Below are positions 8,701-19,322 of a stretch of 64,000 nucleotides of DNA, in pieces. Position 1 is the stretch's first letter. Every line of letters begins with the position of its first letter. A program made the translations under genes and the position numbers. Under the pieces are notes generated by a model. It worked only from the letters and a program-made list of their open reading frames with translations. It was not told the DNA's origin and did no database searches. This stretch comes from Streptomyces sp. JB150 (GTDB lineage: Bacteria; Actinomycetota; Actinomycetes; Streptomycetales; Streptomycetaceae): positions 5,848,445-5,912,444 of the forward strand of contig NZ_CP049780.1 of the NCBI RefSeq assembly GCF_011193355.1. The letters run 5' to 3'.

Positions 8701-9509
8701 CCACGACCCGCGGCTTTCCGCTCCGCGTCCTGCCCGCGCTGCTCCTCGTCACGCTCGCCCTGTGCGGCCCCTGGATCGCCCCGCACGCCATCGACACCCC
8801 CGTCACCGCGCCGTACGCCGAACCGGGAGCCGACGCCGTGCTCGGCGGCGACCAGCTCGGCCGGGACGTGCTCAGCAGGCTCCTCGCCGGAGGACGCGAA
8901 CTCGTCGTCTCCTCGCTGCTCGTGGCCGTCCTCGTCACCGCCGTCGCCGCCGTCCTCAGCGCCGTCGGCGCCCTCCGGCCCGCCGTCGGACGGATCGTGG
9001 AACGCGCCGCCGACGTGCTGATGCTGCTGCCCGCCGTGCTCGGCATCCTCCTGGTCACCCTCTCCTGGCCGGGCGGCGGCCGGCTCGCCGTCGTCGCCGC
9101 CGCCGTCGCCCTCGGCGTGCCCTACGCCGTGCGGCTCGTCGCGGGCGCCGCCGCGCCCGTCGCCGCCACCGGATACGTCGAGGCCGCCGCGGCGGGCGGC
9201 GAACGCCTCTGGCACCTGGTGTGGCGGGAGATCCTGCCCAACCTGCGCGCCACCCTCCTCGCCCTGTTCGGACTGCGCTTCGTCGCCGCCGTCTACCTCG
9301 TCGCCACCGCCGGGTTCCTCCAGGTCGGCCCGCAACCCCCGGCCGCCGACTGGGCGCTGATGATCCGCGAGAACTCCGCCGGCATCCTCCTCAACCCCTG
9401 GGCCGTGGTCGCCCCCAGCGCCGCCATCGGCCTGCTCGCCCTGAGCGTCAACCTCGCCGCGGCGGCCCTCGCCCCGCAGACCGGCCGGAAGGCGGTACCC
9501 GTCCTGTGA
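8697..9509 (+). CDS. ABC importer permease, DppC/OppC/NikC type
   Basis: 270 aa, the second permease of the same importer. It has an N-terminal helix, the typical HAIDTPV...LGGDQLGRDVLSRLLAGGR segment (compare GTDxxGRDxxSR in DppC), and the EAA loop YVEAAAAGGERLWHLVWREILPN. The start is fixed by the ATGA overlap with the upstream permease, and it overlaps the ATPase gene by GTGA. The last helix ends close to a short cytoplasmic tail. No residues are unusual for the family. Confidence 0.88.
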   Translation: MTTTRGFPLRVLPALLLVTLALCGPWIAPHAIDTPVTAPYAEPGADAVLGGDQLGRDVLSRLLAGGRELVVSSLLVAVLVTAVAAVLSAVGALRPAVGRIVERAADVLMLLPAVLGILLVTLSWPGGGRLAVVAAAVALGVPYAVRLVAGAAAPVAATGYVEAAAAGGERLWHLVWREILPNLRATLLALFGLRFVAAVYLVATAGFLQVGPQPPAADWALMIRENSAGILLNPWAVVAPSAAIGLLALSVNLAAAALAPQTGRKAVPVL

Positions 9510-11095
9510 GCCACGACCCCGACCGGTACCCGAAGCCCGCCGGACCGCCGGCCGACACCCCCGTCGTCCGGGTCAGAGGCCTCACCGTCACCGCTCCCGG
9601 AGGCCGCCTCCTGCTGCAGGACGCCGCCCTCGCCCTGCGCCCCGGCCGGGTCACCGCCCTCACCGGCCCGTCCGGCTCCGGCAAGACCACCCTGCTGCGC
9701 GCGGTCACCGGACTGCTCCCGCCCGGCACCCGGCGCACCGCCGGCCACGTCGACGTCCTCGGCCACGACGTGTTCGCCGTCTCCGACAAGGACCTGCGCG
9801 CCCTGCGCAGCCGCCGCCTCGCCTATGTCGGCCAGGACCCCGGATCCGGCCTCAACCCGCGGATGCGGGTACGCACCCTCGTCCGCGAACTCGCCGCCGA
9901 CCGCGCCGCCGACACGGTGACCGCCCTGCTCGCCGAGGTCCGCCTGCCCGACGACGGCGGGCTCGCCGCCCGCCGCCCGGCCGCCCTCTCCGGCGGCCAG
10001 CAGCGCCGCGTCGCCCTCGCCCGCGCCCTGGCCCGCCGCCCCGACGTCCTGCTCCTGGACGAGCCCACCGCCGGACTCCACCCCGAACTCCGCGAGGAAA
10101 TCGGCGACCTGCTGCGCCACCTCGCCGCCGAACACCGGCTGGCGATCTGCCTGTCCTGCCACGACCCGGAACTGGTCGACCGGATCGCCGACGACGTCGT
10201 GGAACTCGGCGGCCGGCTGCCCGCACCCCGGCCCGCCCTGGCGCCGCCCACCCCGCGGGACGGCGCGGACGAGCCCGGTGCGTCCGGCGTGCTCGCAGTG
10301 CCCGGCGTGCCGGTCCTGGAGGTCCGCGACCTCCGCGTCGTCTTCGGCCCCCGCCGGCGCGGCACCGCTCCCGCCCTCGACGGCGTCGGCCTGACCGTCG
10401 CCCCCGGCGGCGCCACCGGCATCGTCGGCGCGTCCGGCTCGGGCAAGACCACCCTCGTACGGGCGATCGTCGGACTCCAGCCGGTCACCTCCGGCACCCT
10501 CCGCCTCGACGGGCAGCCGCTCAGCACCGGACTGCGCGCCCGCGCCCGCGCCCAGCGCCGCCGCATCCAGCTGGTCACCCAGAACCCGCTCGGCGCGCTC
10601 AACCCCAGCCGCACCATCGGCGCCGCGATCGGCCGCCCGCTGCGCCTGCACCGCCGCTGCCCGCCCGCGGAGGCACCCGGACGCGTGGCCGGCCTGCTCG
10701 AACGGGTCGGCCTGCCGCCCGCCTTCGCCGACCGCTACCCGCACGAACTCTCCGGAGGCCAGCGCCAGCGCGTCGCCATCGCCCGCGCCCTCGCCGCCGA
10801 CCCGGACGTCCTGATCTGCGACGAGGTCACCTCCGCGCTGGACTCCGGCACGGCCGAGGCGATCATGGACCTGCTGGCCCGGCTGCGCGAGGAGCGCGGC
10901 ACCGCCCTCGTCCTCATCAGCCACGACCTCCCGCTCGTCGCCGAGCGCACGGACACCGTGACGGTGCTCGACGCGGGCCGGGTCGTCGAGTCGGGCCCGA
11001 CGGCCGAGGTGTTCGCGGCGCCGTCGCATCCGGCGACGCGGGCCCTGCTCACCGTGGACCCGGCCGCGCGGCGGACGGCGGGCCGCCTCCGCTGA
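9506..11095 (+). CDS. Fused double ABC ATPase of the Opp/Nik-type importer
   Basis: 529 aa with two complete nucleotide-binding domains in one chain. Domain 1 (about 20-235) has Walker A GPSGSGKTT, signature LSGGQQRR and Walker B VLLLDEPT. Domain 2 (about 270-525) has GASGSGKTT, LSGGQRQR and VLICDEVTS. In most Dpp/Nik systems these are two proteins (DppD and DppF), so this is a fusion replacing both. The linker is Pro/Ala rich. In domain 1 the switch His is in SCHDPELV; in domain 2 it is in SHDLPLV. It is the last gene of the rightward operon and is followed by a strong hairpin. Confidence 0.9.
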   Translation: MSHDPDRYPKPAGPPADTPVVRVRGLTVTAPGGRLLLQDAALALRPGRVTALTGPSGSGKTTLLRAVTGLLPPGTRRTAGHVDVLGHDVFAVSDKDLRALRSRRLAYVGQDPGSGLNPRMRVRTLVRELAADRAADTVTALLAEVRLPDDGGLAARRPAALSGGQQRRVALARALARRPDVLLLDEPTAGLHPELREEIGDLLRHLAAEHRLAICLSCHDPELVDRIADDVVELGGRLPAPRPALAPPTPRDGADEPGASGVLAVPGVPVLEVRDLRVVFGPRRRGTAPALDGVGLTVAPGGATGIVGASGSGKTTLVRAIVGLQPVTSGTLRLDGQPLSTGLRARARAQRRRIQLVTQNPLGALNPSRTIGAAIGRPLRLHRRCPPAEAPGRVAGLLERVGLPPAFADRYPHELSGGQRQRVAIARALAADPDVLICDEVTSALDSGTAEAIMDLLARLREERGTALVLISHDLPLVAERTDTVTVLDAGRVVESGPTAEVFAAPSHPATRALLTVDPAARRTAGRLR

Positions 11096-11109
11096 CGACG
11101 ACGGCGTAC

Positions 11110-11144
11110 GGCCCCGCGCCCGCCCCGGAGGGCGGTGCGGGGCC
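11110..11144. terminator. Hairpin terminator between convergent ATPase and amidase genes
   Basis: GGCCCCGC...GCGGGGCC arms extended by an inner GCC/GGC stem, roughly 14 bp with a small loop and no U-tract. It lies just after the importer operon and before the amidase stop from the other side, so it can serve both. Confidence 0.65.
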
Positions 11145-11186
11145 GCTGGACCGCGGGGCCGCCCGGGGACGCGGTGGGCGCGAGGG

Positions 11187-12449
11187 TTACCGCGTCGCGT
11201 ACGGCGAGGCGGCGGCCTGGGTGCGGATGTCCGGCAGACGGTCGTAGAGGGTCTGCCCCGGGCAGAGGGTGGCGTAGCCGTCCCGGTGGCCCGAGATGGT
11301 GTACAGGGTGGCCTTCTCCCCGGGCTCGTAGACGCCGGTGTCCCCGGCGGCGGTCAGCGTGACCCGGCCCTGCGGGTCGACGCCGTCCAGGCCCAGCTTC
11401 CAGGCGGCGATGTCGGCGAGGGCGGACAGCGCGGCGGGGGTGGGCGTGCCGCCGTCCTCGTAGTTGCCGAGCAGGGAGACGCCGGACGAGACCCCGTTGA
11501 AGCCGTAGGTGTGGGCGCCGCGGACCCGCTGGTCGACCCCGCCCGCGCGGCCCTCGAAGAGGGTGCCGCACTTGTCGACGAAGAAGTTGTAGCCCACGTC
11601 GTTCCAGCCGTTCGACTGCACGTGGTAGACGAAGATGGCCCGGATCATGGCGGCGGAGTCGGCGCAGGTGTAGTCGTTCGTGCCCGCGGTGTGGTGGACG
11701 AACACGGCCTCCACCTTGGGGATGTACTCCGCGGGGTCCTTCACCAGCGACTCGTCGGCACCCCAGCCGGCCCGGCTGACGATGGGGGGACGGGCGGGGG
11801 CGGTGGTCTCGGCCCGGCCCTGAGACGTGGCCGTGGACGGGGCCGTCGCCGTGGCCTCCGCCGTGGCGGTGCCGGGGTCGATCAGGTCCAGGCGCAGACC
11901 GCCGGGTACGGCGCGCTGCCGGCCGTCGGCGACAACGCGCGCCTCGACCGCGTCGGACGGCCCCGTCCACAGTGGTTCGGAGGCACCGCGGGTGTCCGCG
12001 GCGGCCGCCTCGTCCGTCTCCGGCGCCACGATGTCGAAGTCCAGGTCCCGCCAGCCGGACCACCGGCCCGTCTCGGCGCTGCGCGTGCGGACCTGTGCGG
12101 TGCCGTCGAAGCGCCGGGTGTGGTCCGCCCAGGAGACGCCGATCAGCGAGAACTCCTCGGTCCCGGTGCGCGGCACGGTGCGCTCGGACGTGCCGGTCCC
12201 GCCGAACGCCAGGGTCCGGGCCCTCGCCGGGCCGCCGGCGTCCGCCGCACCGGACGGCTCGGCCGCGGCGGACGGCTCCGCACCGAATCGTTCCGCCGCG
12301 ACGGAACGTTCCGCCGGGGCCGCGACCGCCGGGGCACCGGCCGCGACCGTCACCGGCCCGGCACCGCCGAGCACCGCCGCGCCGACGGCCAGCCAGGTCA
12401 TACGCGCACGGCCGAGCACACGGCGCGCACGGGCTCCTCTGGGGCTCAT
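11187..12449 (-). CDS. Secreted N-acetylmuramoyl-L-alanine amidase with PGRP/amidase_2 domain
   Basis: 420 aa. After the basic SPRGARARR start there is a hydrophobic signal segment, then an Ala/Ser/Glu-rich stretch and a region with WSGWRDLDFD. The C-terminal half is a peptidoglycan-recognition/amidase domain beginning RAGWGADES. Zinc ligands are the His of FVHHTAG, the His of GAHTYGFN and the Cys of DGYATLCPG, all present, so catalysis is expected. It would cleave between MurNAc and L-Ala outside the cell. The ATG is chosen because AAGGAGGG precedes it by about 2-5 nt and the signal peptide starts there. It lies downstream of the MurA-like gene on the same strand, but a hairpin and 317 bp separate them. 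Confidence 0.88.
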   Translation of the reverse strand: MSPRGARARRVLGRARMTWLAVGAAVLGGAGPVTVAAGAPAVAAPAERSVAAERFGAEPSAAAEPSGAADAGGPARARTLAFGGTGTSERTVPRTGTEEFSLIGVSWADHTRRFDGTAQVRTRSAETGRWSGWRDLDFDIVAPETDEAAAADTRGASEPLWTGPSDAVEARVVADGRQRAVPGGLRLDLIDPGTATAEATATAPSTATSQGRAETTAPARPPIVSRAGWGADESLVKDPAEYIPKVEAVFVHHTAGTNDYTCADSAAMIRAIFVYHVQSNGWNDVGYNFFVDKCGTLFEGRAGGVDQRVRGAHTYGFNGVSSGVSLLGNYEDGGTPTPAALSALADIAAWKLGLDGVDPQGRVTLTAAGDTGVYEPGEKATLYTISGHRDGYATLCPGQTLYDRLPDIRTQAAASPYATR

Positions 12450-12766
12450 GGCCCTCCTTCTTCTGTCGCTGTGACATCCCGCGACGCTTCCCCGGATATC
12501 GCGCTGCCGGCAGGCACTGGTTCCCCTCGGCAGGTGAGTCACCGGTGCACTCGGCTCGCGGACACCGAGTTCCGCGCGTTCATATCCCACGACGTCGGCC
12601 GTCTTCCAGCGACCGGAGATACGGGAGACCAGCTGACGCCCGTATGACCCTTTCGCAGGTGCCGGTCAGTCAACTGACAATAAATTCGCGTCAGTCGACG
12701 CTCACCGAAGCTGCCGCCGCACCTCTCGGCCCCGGAGAACCGGAGACCGGCTAATGGGCTGAACAG
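12450..12766. other. Intergenic region upstream of the amidase gene
   Basis: No convincing gene on either strand. It must hold the amidase promoter. A short inverted repeat GTCAG-N4-CTGAC (12665-12678) next to an AT-rich AATAAATT is the only structure seen; no clear -35/-10 pair could be assigned. Confidence 0.5.
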
Positions 12767-12791
12767 GTGGCCGGCGGCAGCGGCCGGCCAC
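12767..12791 (-). terminator. Terminator of the murA-like gene
   Basis: GTGGCCGG and CCGGCCAC form a perfect 8-bp stem around a 9-nt loop, 26 nt beyond the stop codon of the upstream minus-strand gene. Confidence 0.6.
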
Positions 12792-12816
12792 ACGGCGGCG
12801 CTCCGGACCGGGGCGC

Positions 12817-14346
12817 TCAGATGTCCCGGAACGTCTCGATCTGCGCCCCCACCGAGTTCAGCCGCTCCGCCAGGTCCTCGTACCCCCGGTTGATGACGTA
12901 CACGTTGCGCAGCACCGACGTGCCCTCCGCCGCCATCATCGCGAGCAGGACGACCACCGCGGGGCGCAGGGCCGGCGGGCACATCATCTCGGCGGCGCGC
13001 CAGCGGGTGGGGCCCTCGACGAGGACGCGGTGCGGGTCGAGCAACTGCAGGCGTCCGCCGAGGCGGTTGAGGTCGGTCAGGTAGATGGCGCGGTTGTCGT
13101 AGACCCAGTCGTGGATCAGCGTCTTGCCCTGCGCGGACGCCGCGATGGCCGCGAAGAACGGGACGTTGTCGATGTTCAGGCCGGGGAACGGCATGGGGTG
13201 GATCTTGTCGATGGGCGCCTCCAGCTTGGAGGGGCGCACGGTCAGGTCCACCAGGCGGGTGCGGCCGTTGTCGGCGACGTACTCGGGCGTGCGGTCGTGG
13301 TCGAGGCCCATCTCCTCCAGGACCGCCAGCTCGATCTCCAGGAACTCGATGGGCACCCGGCGCACGGTCAGCTCGGACTCCGTGACGACCGCGGCGGCGA
13401 GCAGGCTCATCGCCTCGACCGGGTCCTCGGAGGGGGAGTAGTCGACGTCGACGTCGATCCGCGGCATGCCGTGCACGGTGAGCGTGGTGGTGCCGATGCC
13501 CTCGACCTTGACGCCGAGCGCCTCCAGGAAGAAGCACAGGTCCTGGACCATGTAGTTGGAGGAGGCGTTGCGGATGACGGTGACGCCGTCGTGCCGGGCG
13601 GCGGCGAGCAGCGCGTTCTCGGTGACGGTGTCGCCGCGTTCGGTCAGCACGATCGGGCGGTCGGGGCGCACGCCCGGGTCCACCACCGCGTGGTACTGGC
13701 CCTCGGTCGCGGCGATGTCGAGGCCGAACCGGCGCAGCGCGATCATGTGCGGCTCGATGGTCCGGGTGCCGAGGTCGCAGCCGCCGGCGTAGGGCAGCTT
13801 GAAGCGGTCCATGCGGTGCAGCAGCGGGCCGAGGAACATGATGATCGAGCGGGTGCGGCGGGCCGCCTCCGCGTCGATGGACTCCAGGTCGAGGTCGGCC
13901 GGCGGCACGATCTCCAGGTCGACGCCGTTGTTGATCCAGCGGGTGCGCACGCCGATGGAGTTCAGCACCTCCAGCAGGCGGTACACCTCCTCGATCCGGG
14001 CCACCCGGCGCAGCACCGTGCGCCCCTGGTTGAGCAGCGAGGCGCACAGCAGGGCGACGCACGCGTTCTTGCTGGTCTTCACATCGATGGCACCGGACAG
14101 CCGGCGGCCGCCCACCACCCTCAGATGCATCGGGCCCGCGTAGCCCAGCGAGACGATTTCGCTGTCCAGGGCCTCGCCGATGCGGGCGATCATCTCAAGG
14201 CTGATGTTCTGGTTGCCCCGCTCGATGCGATTCACGGCGCTCTGCGAGGTGCCGAGCGCCTCGGCAAGCTGCGATTGCGTCCAGCCACGGTGCTGCCGGG
14301 CGTCACGGATGAGCTTGCCGATGCGTACGAGGTAGTCGTCTGCCAT
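12817..14346 (-). CDS. murA: XRE-type HTH fused to UDP-N-acetylglucosamine 1-carboxyvinyltransferase (MurA)
   Basis: 509 aa. Residues 5-65 form a lambda-repressor-like HTH (IRDARQHRGWTQSQLAEALG...SQSAVNRIERG). From about 72 to the end is an EPSP-synthase-fold MurA domain with K93-N94 (SKNA), the catalytic Cys190 in AGGCDLGTR (Cys115 in E. coli), and conserved blocks NIDNVPFFAA and ALRPAVVVL. MurA transfers enolpyruvate from PEP to UDP-GlcNAc, the first committed step of peptidoglycan synthesis, and the Cys is the fosfomycin target. Ordinary MurA is about 420 aa with no DNA-binding domain. I believe the S. coelicolor counterpart is SCO5998, next to aconitase as here. Whether the enzyme is active, regulatory, or both cannot be told. 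Confidence 0.88.
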   Translation of the reverse strand: MADDYLVRIGKLIRDARQHRGWTQSQLAEALGTSQSAVNRIERGNQNISLEMIARIGEALDSEIVSLGYAGPMHLRVVGGRRLSGAIDVKTSKNACVALLCASLLNQGRTVLRRVARIEEVYRLLEVLNSIGVRTRWINNGVDLEIVPPADLDLESIDAEAARRTRSIIMFLGPLLHRMDRFKLPYAGGCDLGTRTIEPHMIALRRFGLDIAATEGQYHAVVDPGVRPDRPIVLTERGDTVTENALLAAARHDGVTVIRNASSNYMVQDLCFFLEALGVKVEGIGTTTLTVHGMPRIDVDVDYSPSEDPVEAMSLLAAAVVTESELTVRRVPIEFLEIELAVLEEMGLDHDRTPEYVADNGRTRLVDLTVRPSKLEAPIDKIHPMPFPGLNIDNVPFFAAIAASAQGKTLIHDWVYDNRAIYLTDLNRLGGRLQLLDPHRVLVEGPTRWRAAEMMCPPALRPAVVVLLAMMAAEGTSVLRNVYVINRGYEDLAERLNSVGAQIETFRDI

Positions 14347-14358
14347 GGGGTTGAGGCT

Positions 14359-14374
14359 ATCTCAGATATGAGAT
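14359..14374. promoter_or_regulatory. Candidate operator in front of the HTH-MurA gene
   Basis: ATCTCAGATATGAGAT has perfect 6-bp arms around GATA and sits 12 bp before the start codon. XRE-family regulators bind sites of this kind, so autoregulation by the fused HTH is possible. No binding is known. Confidence 0.4.
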
Positions 14375-14411
14375 GGCACCTCCCCGGGGGGTCCGTTCGG
14401 GTGATGGACCG

Positions 14412-14609
14412 TCAACGACGCTTGGTGGTGCGGGTGCGACGCCACCCGAAAGGTCCGGGCAAATCCACCGATGTCGTACGACGTCCGGTGCTGCTGTGCG
14501 TATGGCGCGGGCCGTGGGCGCCGCCGGTCGTGATGGACCAGGAGCGCCGGTTGATGTTCAGCCGTACGCCGGGCAGGATCCGAAAACTCTTGCGAAACGT
14601 CAGGGGCAT
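14412..14609 (-). CDS. Small DUF4236 family protein
   Basis: 65 aa, basic. The N-terminus MPLTFRKSFRILPGVRLNIN matches the DUF4236 signature (F-RKSFK-PGVRLN) followed by the family's Ser/Gly-rich strand region (SWSITTGG, then GRRTTSVDLPG). The family has no known function; it is often found in phage- or membrane-associated contexts. The ATG is supported by GGAGG 5 nt upstream. It lies 65 bp ahead of the HTH-MurA gene on the same strand and may be cotranscribed with it. The tail is Arg-rich (GWRRTRTTKRR). Confidence 0.7.
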   Translation of the reverse strand: MPLTFRKSFRILPGVRLNINRRSWSITTGGAHGPRHTHSSTGRRTTSVDLPGPFGWRRTRTTKRR

Positions 14610-14768
14610 GGGTTCCTCCCGTGCGAGCGCTGATGTCTGCCTTTCGGTTACCCCGGTTCGGCCGGTCGATGGCCGCGCGTCGCGGTGTCGGGGCGTACGG
14701 CGGCGGGGCAACGGTGAGGGATCGGGCCGCGCGAGTCCGGTGCCGTCGCCGGGTGGCGGGCGAGCGGT

Positions 14769-16019
14769 TCAGGCCGCGGGTGCCTTTCCGGCGGCTCGAA
14801 GCTGCACCTGCCGCGCGTCCTGGTGGGTTTGCGCCCAGCGGACGGCGCGTGGTGCCGCCAGGCCGGTCAGCGCGAACATGGCGCCCACGACATACCACCC
14901 GGGGCGGCCCCAGCTGATGCAGAGCCAGATGAGCAGTCCTGGTCCGAGGGCCTCGGCCAGTCCGGCGCCGAGGCCGAACACGCCCAGGTACTGCCCCGTC
15001 GCGTGTCGTGGAGCGAGGGCGAAGGACACCTCGAAGCCGGCGGCGGAGTGCCACAGCTCGCCGACCGTGTGGATCACCACCGCGGTGATGAGCAGCGTCG
15101 CGGCGGCCCAGGCCGGCACCCCCGCGGACAGGGAGATCAGCGCGCACGCGATGAGGAACGCGACGCCTGCCCGGCGGTAGGCGTCTCCGCCGGCTGCGGG
15201 GGAATCGACGTGGCGACTGGCGCGTACCTGGAACGCGACGACGATGACGGTGCCGGTGAGCATGGTGCCGGAGATGAGCCAGTGCGGAGCCGCGGTGGCA
15301 CCGACGATCCAGAGCGGGATGGCGACGGTGAGCACCTTGAACTGGATGGCCATGATGCCGTCGAGAGTGGTGAGCAGCAGGTAGGGCCGGTCTCGCAGGG
15401 CGATCCAGCGAGGGCCGCCGGTGGCGGGGAGGGGCGTGACCGGCGGGAGGAGGACCAGGAGCGCCGAGGAGACCGCGAAGGCGATCGCGTTGCCGATGAT
15501 CATGAGCTGGTAGGCGGTGAGGGTGCCCACCTGAACGACCCATCCCGCTCCCAGGGCGCCGAGGGATATGCCGACGTTGGTCACCGCGCGGAGATGGGCC
15601 CGGAACTCCTGTGGCCGGTCCCCTCCGTAGTGCCTGATGAGCGGGGAGCGGGCGGCTGTTCCGGCTGCCTTCGCCCCGGCGGCCGCGCTGACCATGAGGA
15701 CGAACGGCCAGAAGCTCTCCACCAGCAGGAAGCCGGCCGTGGCCAGGGCCTGGACGACAAGGGTGGCCGCATGGACGCCACGGGCTCCGTGCCTGTCCGC
15801 GAGGTGGCCGACGGCGATCCTCAGGGCCAGCGAGAAGAATCCGGCGATGCCGAGTCCGAGGCCCACCTGGCCGGCGGGCAGGTGGGCCGCCTGGGTGAAG
15901 TAGAGGACGCCTGCGGTCAGGTAGAGGCCGCTGCCGATGGTGTAGACGAAGTTCGACGCGGCCAGGATGCGTTGCGGTCCGGTATCCGGCAGCAATTGGG
16001 GCACGGCTGGGCTCCGCAT
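14769..16019 (-). CDS. MFS transporter, unknown substrate
   Basis: 416 aa with about 12 hydrophobic segments. The loop 2-3 motif is GHLADRHGARG (a form of GxLaDrxGrk), which supports MFS drug/metabolite exporters. Nothing points to a substrate. The ribosome site before the ATG is weak. Upstream (16052-16069) is an AT-rich inverted pattern TTGCTTATTACTTGCAA overlapping the perfect palindrome CTTGCAAG, which could be an operator, but no regulator gene adjoins. From memory, murA-like and aconitase genes are neighbours in S. coelicolor, so this gene and the DUF4236 gene may be an insertion between them. Confidence 0.8.
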   Translation of the reverse strand: MRSPAVPQLLPDTGPQRILAASNFVYTIGSGLYLTAGVLYFTQAAHLPAGQVGLGLGIAGFFSLALRIAVGHLADRHGARGVHAATLVVQALATAGFLLVESFWPFVLMVSAAAGAKAAGTAARSPLIRHYGGDRPQEFRAHLRAVTNVGISLGALGAGWVVQVGTLTAYQLMIIGNAIAFAVSSALLVLLPPVTPLPATGGPRWIALRDRPYLLLTTLDGIMAIQFKVLTVAIPLWIVGATAAPHWLISGTMLTGTVIVVAFQVRASRHVDSPAAGGDAYRRAGVAFLIACALISLSAGVPAWAAATLLITAVVIHTVGELWHSAAGFEVSFALAPRHATGQYLGVFGLGAGLAEALGPGLLIWLCISWGRPGWYVVGAMFALTGLAAPRAVRWAQTHQDARQVQLRAAGKAPAA

Positions 16020-16226
16020 CCAGGGCAGGCGGTAAGGACCCGTCCAGCTTGTTGCTTATTACTTGCAAGAGCAAGAGGTCTGCAGGCTTCTGATGGATCT
16101 GTCTGTCTGCCGCACCCAGTGGTCTGCTTATCCAGCCGCCGATGCCCCGCAAAGGCTGAACCGCCCCGGTTTGCAGGCAGGGCAAGCGGGGCGGGGCATG
16201 ACCATCCCGCGCCCATGTACTAGAGT

Positions 16227-16244
16227 TATCTCGACATCGAGATA
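16227..16244. promoter_or_regulatory. Perfect palindrome upstream of aconitase (TamR-type MarR operator)
   Basis: TATCTCGACATCGAGATA has perfect 8-bp arms around CA. In S. coelicolor the MarR-family regulator TamR, which responds to trans-aconitate and related acids, is reported to bind the aconitase promoter; this site has the right form and place. The TamR assignment is from memory of that work. Confidence 0.55.
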
Positions 16245-16286
16245 TCTGCCGAGGCGCACCGCAGCCACCACAGCAGTAAGGTAGAC

Positions 16287-16305
16287 CTAACTTAGCCTTA
16301 CCTTA
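16287..16305. promoter_or_regulatory. Iron-box-like site upstream of aconitase
   Basis: CTAACTTAGCCTTACCTTA matches about 14 of 19 positions of the IdeR consensus when read with the S-centred palindrome, and a second weaker box overlaps it on the left (TAAGGTAGACCTAAC). It stands 68-86 bp before the start codon. Confidence 0.5.
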
Positions 16306-16372
16306 GCGGATCGGCCAAGCTCGCGTGGCGGCAGGATGCGGTGGTACGCGCACATCAATGAAGGAGACTGTC

Positions 16373-19171
<2,799 letters not shown>

Positions 19172-19215
19172 TCCGCGGATAATCCGCGAGCAAGCGGAAC
19201 GGCAGGACCACACAA

Positions 19216-19245
19216 GGGCCGCACCCCGGCGACGGGGTGCGGCCC
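19216..19245 (+). terminator. Aconitase terminator
   Basis: GGGCCGCACCCC and GGGGTGCGGCCC form a perfect 12-bp stem around GGCGAC, 44 nt after the stop codon. Confidence 0.8.
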
Positions 19246-19322
19246 TCCGTCATGCGGCACCGGTGGCGGAACGGGCCGGATCCACACCGCCTGTGACCCG
19301 GTGCGCGCACCGCCCTCGCCGG

